Source of the DNA: JAGNHS01 sp964609695
GTDB lineage: Bacteria; Bdellovibrionota; UBA2428
Direction: 5' to 3'
Assembly: GCA_964609695.1 (NCBI GenBank)
Contig: CAZSSP010000037.1
Span: 1 to 17,044, forward strand
DNA: 17,044 nt
Below, piece after piece: positions 15,621 through 17,044 of this stretch. Each line of letters starts with the position of its first letter. The stretch's first letter is position 1. The notes beneath the pieces are model-generated. The model made no database searches, had not been told where the DNA came from, and saw only the letters and a list, made by a program, of their open reading frames with translations. The position numbers were made by a program, and so were the translations under genes.

Positions 15621-16250
15621 TCAAAACAGTTTATACTTTTGTAAAAGTTGGCGGGCCGTTGAGTAACGGTCTTCAGGACGAAAACTTAATTCTAGGGCTT
15701 TATCCCATATTTTAGGAAGTTCAGTTTGCTCTAAATCGCGAACCTTATCGCGACACTCTTCCCAAGTTTTCGTTTCTTTTATGGAAACTGATTTTTGAAA
15801 AACGATGGCTCCCCCATCTAGGGTTTCGTTGACCAAATGCAGAGTAAAACCACTAAAATGGGCTTGCTCAAATACAGCTTGATGAACCTTTTTATCTAAG
15901 CCCGGAAAAGCTGGTAGCAATGAAGGATGAGTGTTGAGTACCGCAAATGGACATTGATCTAAAAAAGTCTTAGTGAGAATCCCAAAAAACCCGCATAACA
16001 AAACAATAGCCTGAGAGTGACCCGAATTTTTTAGTAAACTTAAAACGGAGGCTTCAAATTCCTTTTTAGAAAAACTTTTAACTTTTTCGGAGCCTAAAAT
16101 CTTTTGAGCTCGTTCAAAAGCGCCACAATCACGATCCACATAAAAAGCTTGAAGTGATTCTTTAGCCTCAGGACTTAAGGAATTATAAAGTTTCTCAAAA
16201 GTTTCCCCCGACGAAGAAGAAAACACAAACCAAGGCTGCTTCACTCCCAT
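15621..16250 (-). CDS. purN: PurN-like phosphoribosylglycinamide formyltransferase
   Basis: 209 residues, the usual PurN length. It transfers a formyl group from 10-formyl-tetrahydrofolate to GAR in purine synthesis, in the cytoplasm. The catalytic core is intact: LLCGFFGIL (84-92), LNTHPSLLPAFPGLDK (105-120) with N106 and H108 at the same numbering as E. coli PurN, and ETLDGGAIVFQ with D145. The N-terminal glycine-rich loop that holds the GAR phosphate (SGNGSN in E. coli) reads SSSSGET here, so the usual Ser-Asn pair is replaced, and another acceptor substrate cannot be excluded. No signal peptide; four cysteines, as expected for a cytoplasmic protein. The start ATG overlaps the end of guaA by 10 nt, so the two purine genes are probably translated together. 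It converges on the amidase gene with a 38-nt AT-rich gap. Confidence 0.8.
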   Translation of the reverse strand: MGVKQPWFVFSSSSGETFEKLYNSLSPEAKESLQAFYVDRDCGAFERAQKILGSEKVKSFSKKEFEASVLSLLKNSGHSQAIVLLCGFFGILTKTFLDQCPFAVLNTHPSLLPAFPGLDKKVHQAVFEQAHFSGFTLHLVNETLDGGAIVFQKSVSIKETKTWEECRDKVRDLEQTELPKIWDKALELSFRPEDRYSTARQLLQKYKLF

Positions 16251-17044
16251 TCAATAGTTCCTGGGGGTTTGCTCGTGAGGTCGTAAACCACACGATTAAT
16301 TCCACGCACTTCATTGATAATGATTGAAGCAATTCCCTTGAGTTCTTCCCATGGAAATTCTGTGGCCTCTGCGGTCATGGCTTCTCGTGAAGAAACTGCG
16401 CGTATGGCCAAGGTGGACTCATAAGTCCGCTCATCACCCATAACTCCAACGCTCGAAATGGGGAGCAACACAACAAAAGCCTGCCAAGTTTTTTTATAAA
16501 GATCGCGCTTATTTAATTCTCTATGAAATACGGTATCGGCCCGCCTCAGCAACTCAATACGCTCAGGCTCTAAAGGCCCCAAACATCGAATGGCAAGCCC
16601 TGGCCCTGGAAAAGGATGTCGATCTAAAAGTTCTGAACCAAGTCCTAATAGTTTTCCAATTTCTCGAACTTCATCTTTAAAGAATTTTCGAAGTGGCTCT
16701 AATAAATGAAATTTTAAATCTTTAGGCAATCCGCCCACATTATGATGGCTTTTTATTTTATGAGCAGGACCTAAATCATTAGAGGCACTTTCTATAACAT
16801 CTGAATAAATAGTGCCTTGAGCTAAATGAATTTTACGATCGGATGGAATCTTTGAATAAAAAGCTTCTACAAAAAGTCGCCCAATGATTTTTCTTTTTGT
16901 TTCTGGATCAGAAGATCCTTTGAGTTCTTTCCAAAACATATCTCGTGCATCAATTTTTTGAAGTTCAACATTTTTAAAATTGGCGAAATAACCCTGTAAA
17001 TCTGTCCAATCGTATTCACGTAGAAATCCATGATCCACAAAAAG
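16241..17044 (-). CDS. guaA: GMP synthase (glutamine-hydrolysing), C-terminal part, 5' end cut by window edge
   Basis: 268 codons are visible. The frame stays open to the last base, with LFV preceding DHGFLR, which matches the FVDNGLLR region of GuaA inside the ATP-pyrophosphatase domain; the true start therefore lies beyond the window and the GTG at 17036-17038 is not a start. Landmarks are PETKRKIIGRLFVEAF, LAQGTIYSDVIESAS, KSHHNVGGLP, the RHPFPGPGLAIR motif of the C-terminal dimerisation domain, SVGVMGDERTYE, and the canonical end KPPGTIEWE. GuaA converts XMP to GMP using ATP and glutamine-derived ammonia. The glutamine amidotransferase domain and the ATP-binding P-loop lie outside the window. 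It overlaps purN by 10 nt. Confidence 0.97.
   Translation of the reverse strand, partial: LFVDHGFLREYDWTDLQGYFANFKNVELQKIDARDMFWKELKGSSDPETKRKIIGRLFVEAFYSKIPSDRKIHLAQGTIYSDVIESASNDLGPAHKIKSHHNVGGLPKDLKFHLLEPLRKFFKDEVREIGKLLGLGSELLDRHPFPGPGLAIRCLGPLEPERIELLRRADTVFHRELNKRDLYKKTWQAFVVLLPISSVGVMGDERTYESTLAIRAVSSREAMTAEATEFPWEELKGIASIIINEVRGINRVVYDLTSKPPGTIEWE

Overview
The window comes from an AT-rich Gram-negative bacterium with dense gene packing and many Sec signal peptides. A Bdellovibrionota-like (predatory or environmental) lineage would fit, but this is a low-confidence guess because no rRNA or lineage marker is present. There are no RNA genes, mobile elements or CRISPR arrays, and no gene-free stretch exceeds about 175 bases.

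Layout. 1-1122 (minus): a periplasmic zinc-associated pair, a DUF3299 protein followed by a His-rich ZrgA/DUF2796 protein that runs off the left edge. 1123-1267: a divergent promoter region. 1268-13968 (plus): a tight three-gene operon. 14140-15582 (plus): an exported PGRP-type N-acetylmuramoyl-L-alanine amidase. 15621-17044 (minus): two overlapping purine genes, a purN-like formyltransferase and guaA, the latter running off the right edge.

The main discovery candidate is the operon 1268-13968. Its first gene is a full-length relative of the PrkA (YeaG) AAA+ protein. Its last gene is a fusion of a SpoVR (YcgB)-like half to a YeaH/DUF444-like VWA half with a complete MIDAS. These are the three partners of the conserved PrkA-YeaH-SpoVR system, which is normally cytoplasmic. 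Here every product starts with a Sec-type signal peptide, and the three proteins hold only 8 cysteines in 4226 residues, so the whole system appears to have been moved outside the cytoplasm. Between the two lies a 2291-residue exported protein whose C-terminal half is a highly diverged Clp/HSP100 unfoldase. It has two degenerate AAA modules that have lost their Walker motifs, then one D2-like module that keeps Walker A, sensor 1, an arginine finger candidate and the sensor-2 arginine. Its N-terminal ~900 residues are beta-rich and unrecognised.

Working model (inference): a PrkA-like ATPase, a Clp-like scaffold/unfoldase and a SpoVR-VWA adaptor form an extracytoplasmic machine acting on the envelope or peptidoglycan. 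This agrees with the cell-wall role of SpoVR in spore cortex formation and with the amidase gene next door. How ATPases would be powered outside the cytoplasm is the central puzzle.
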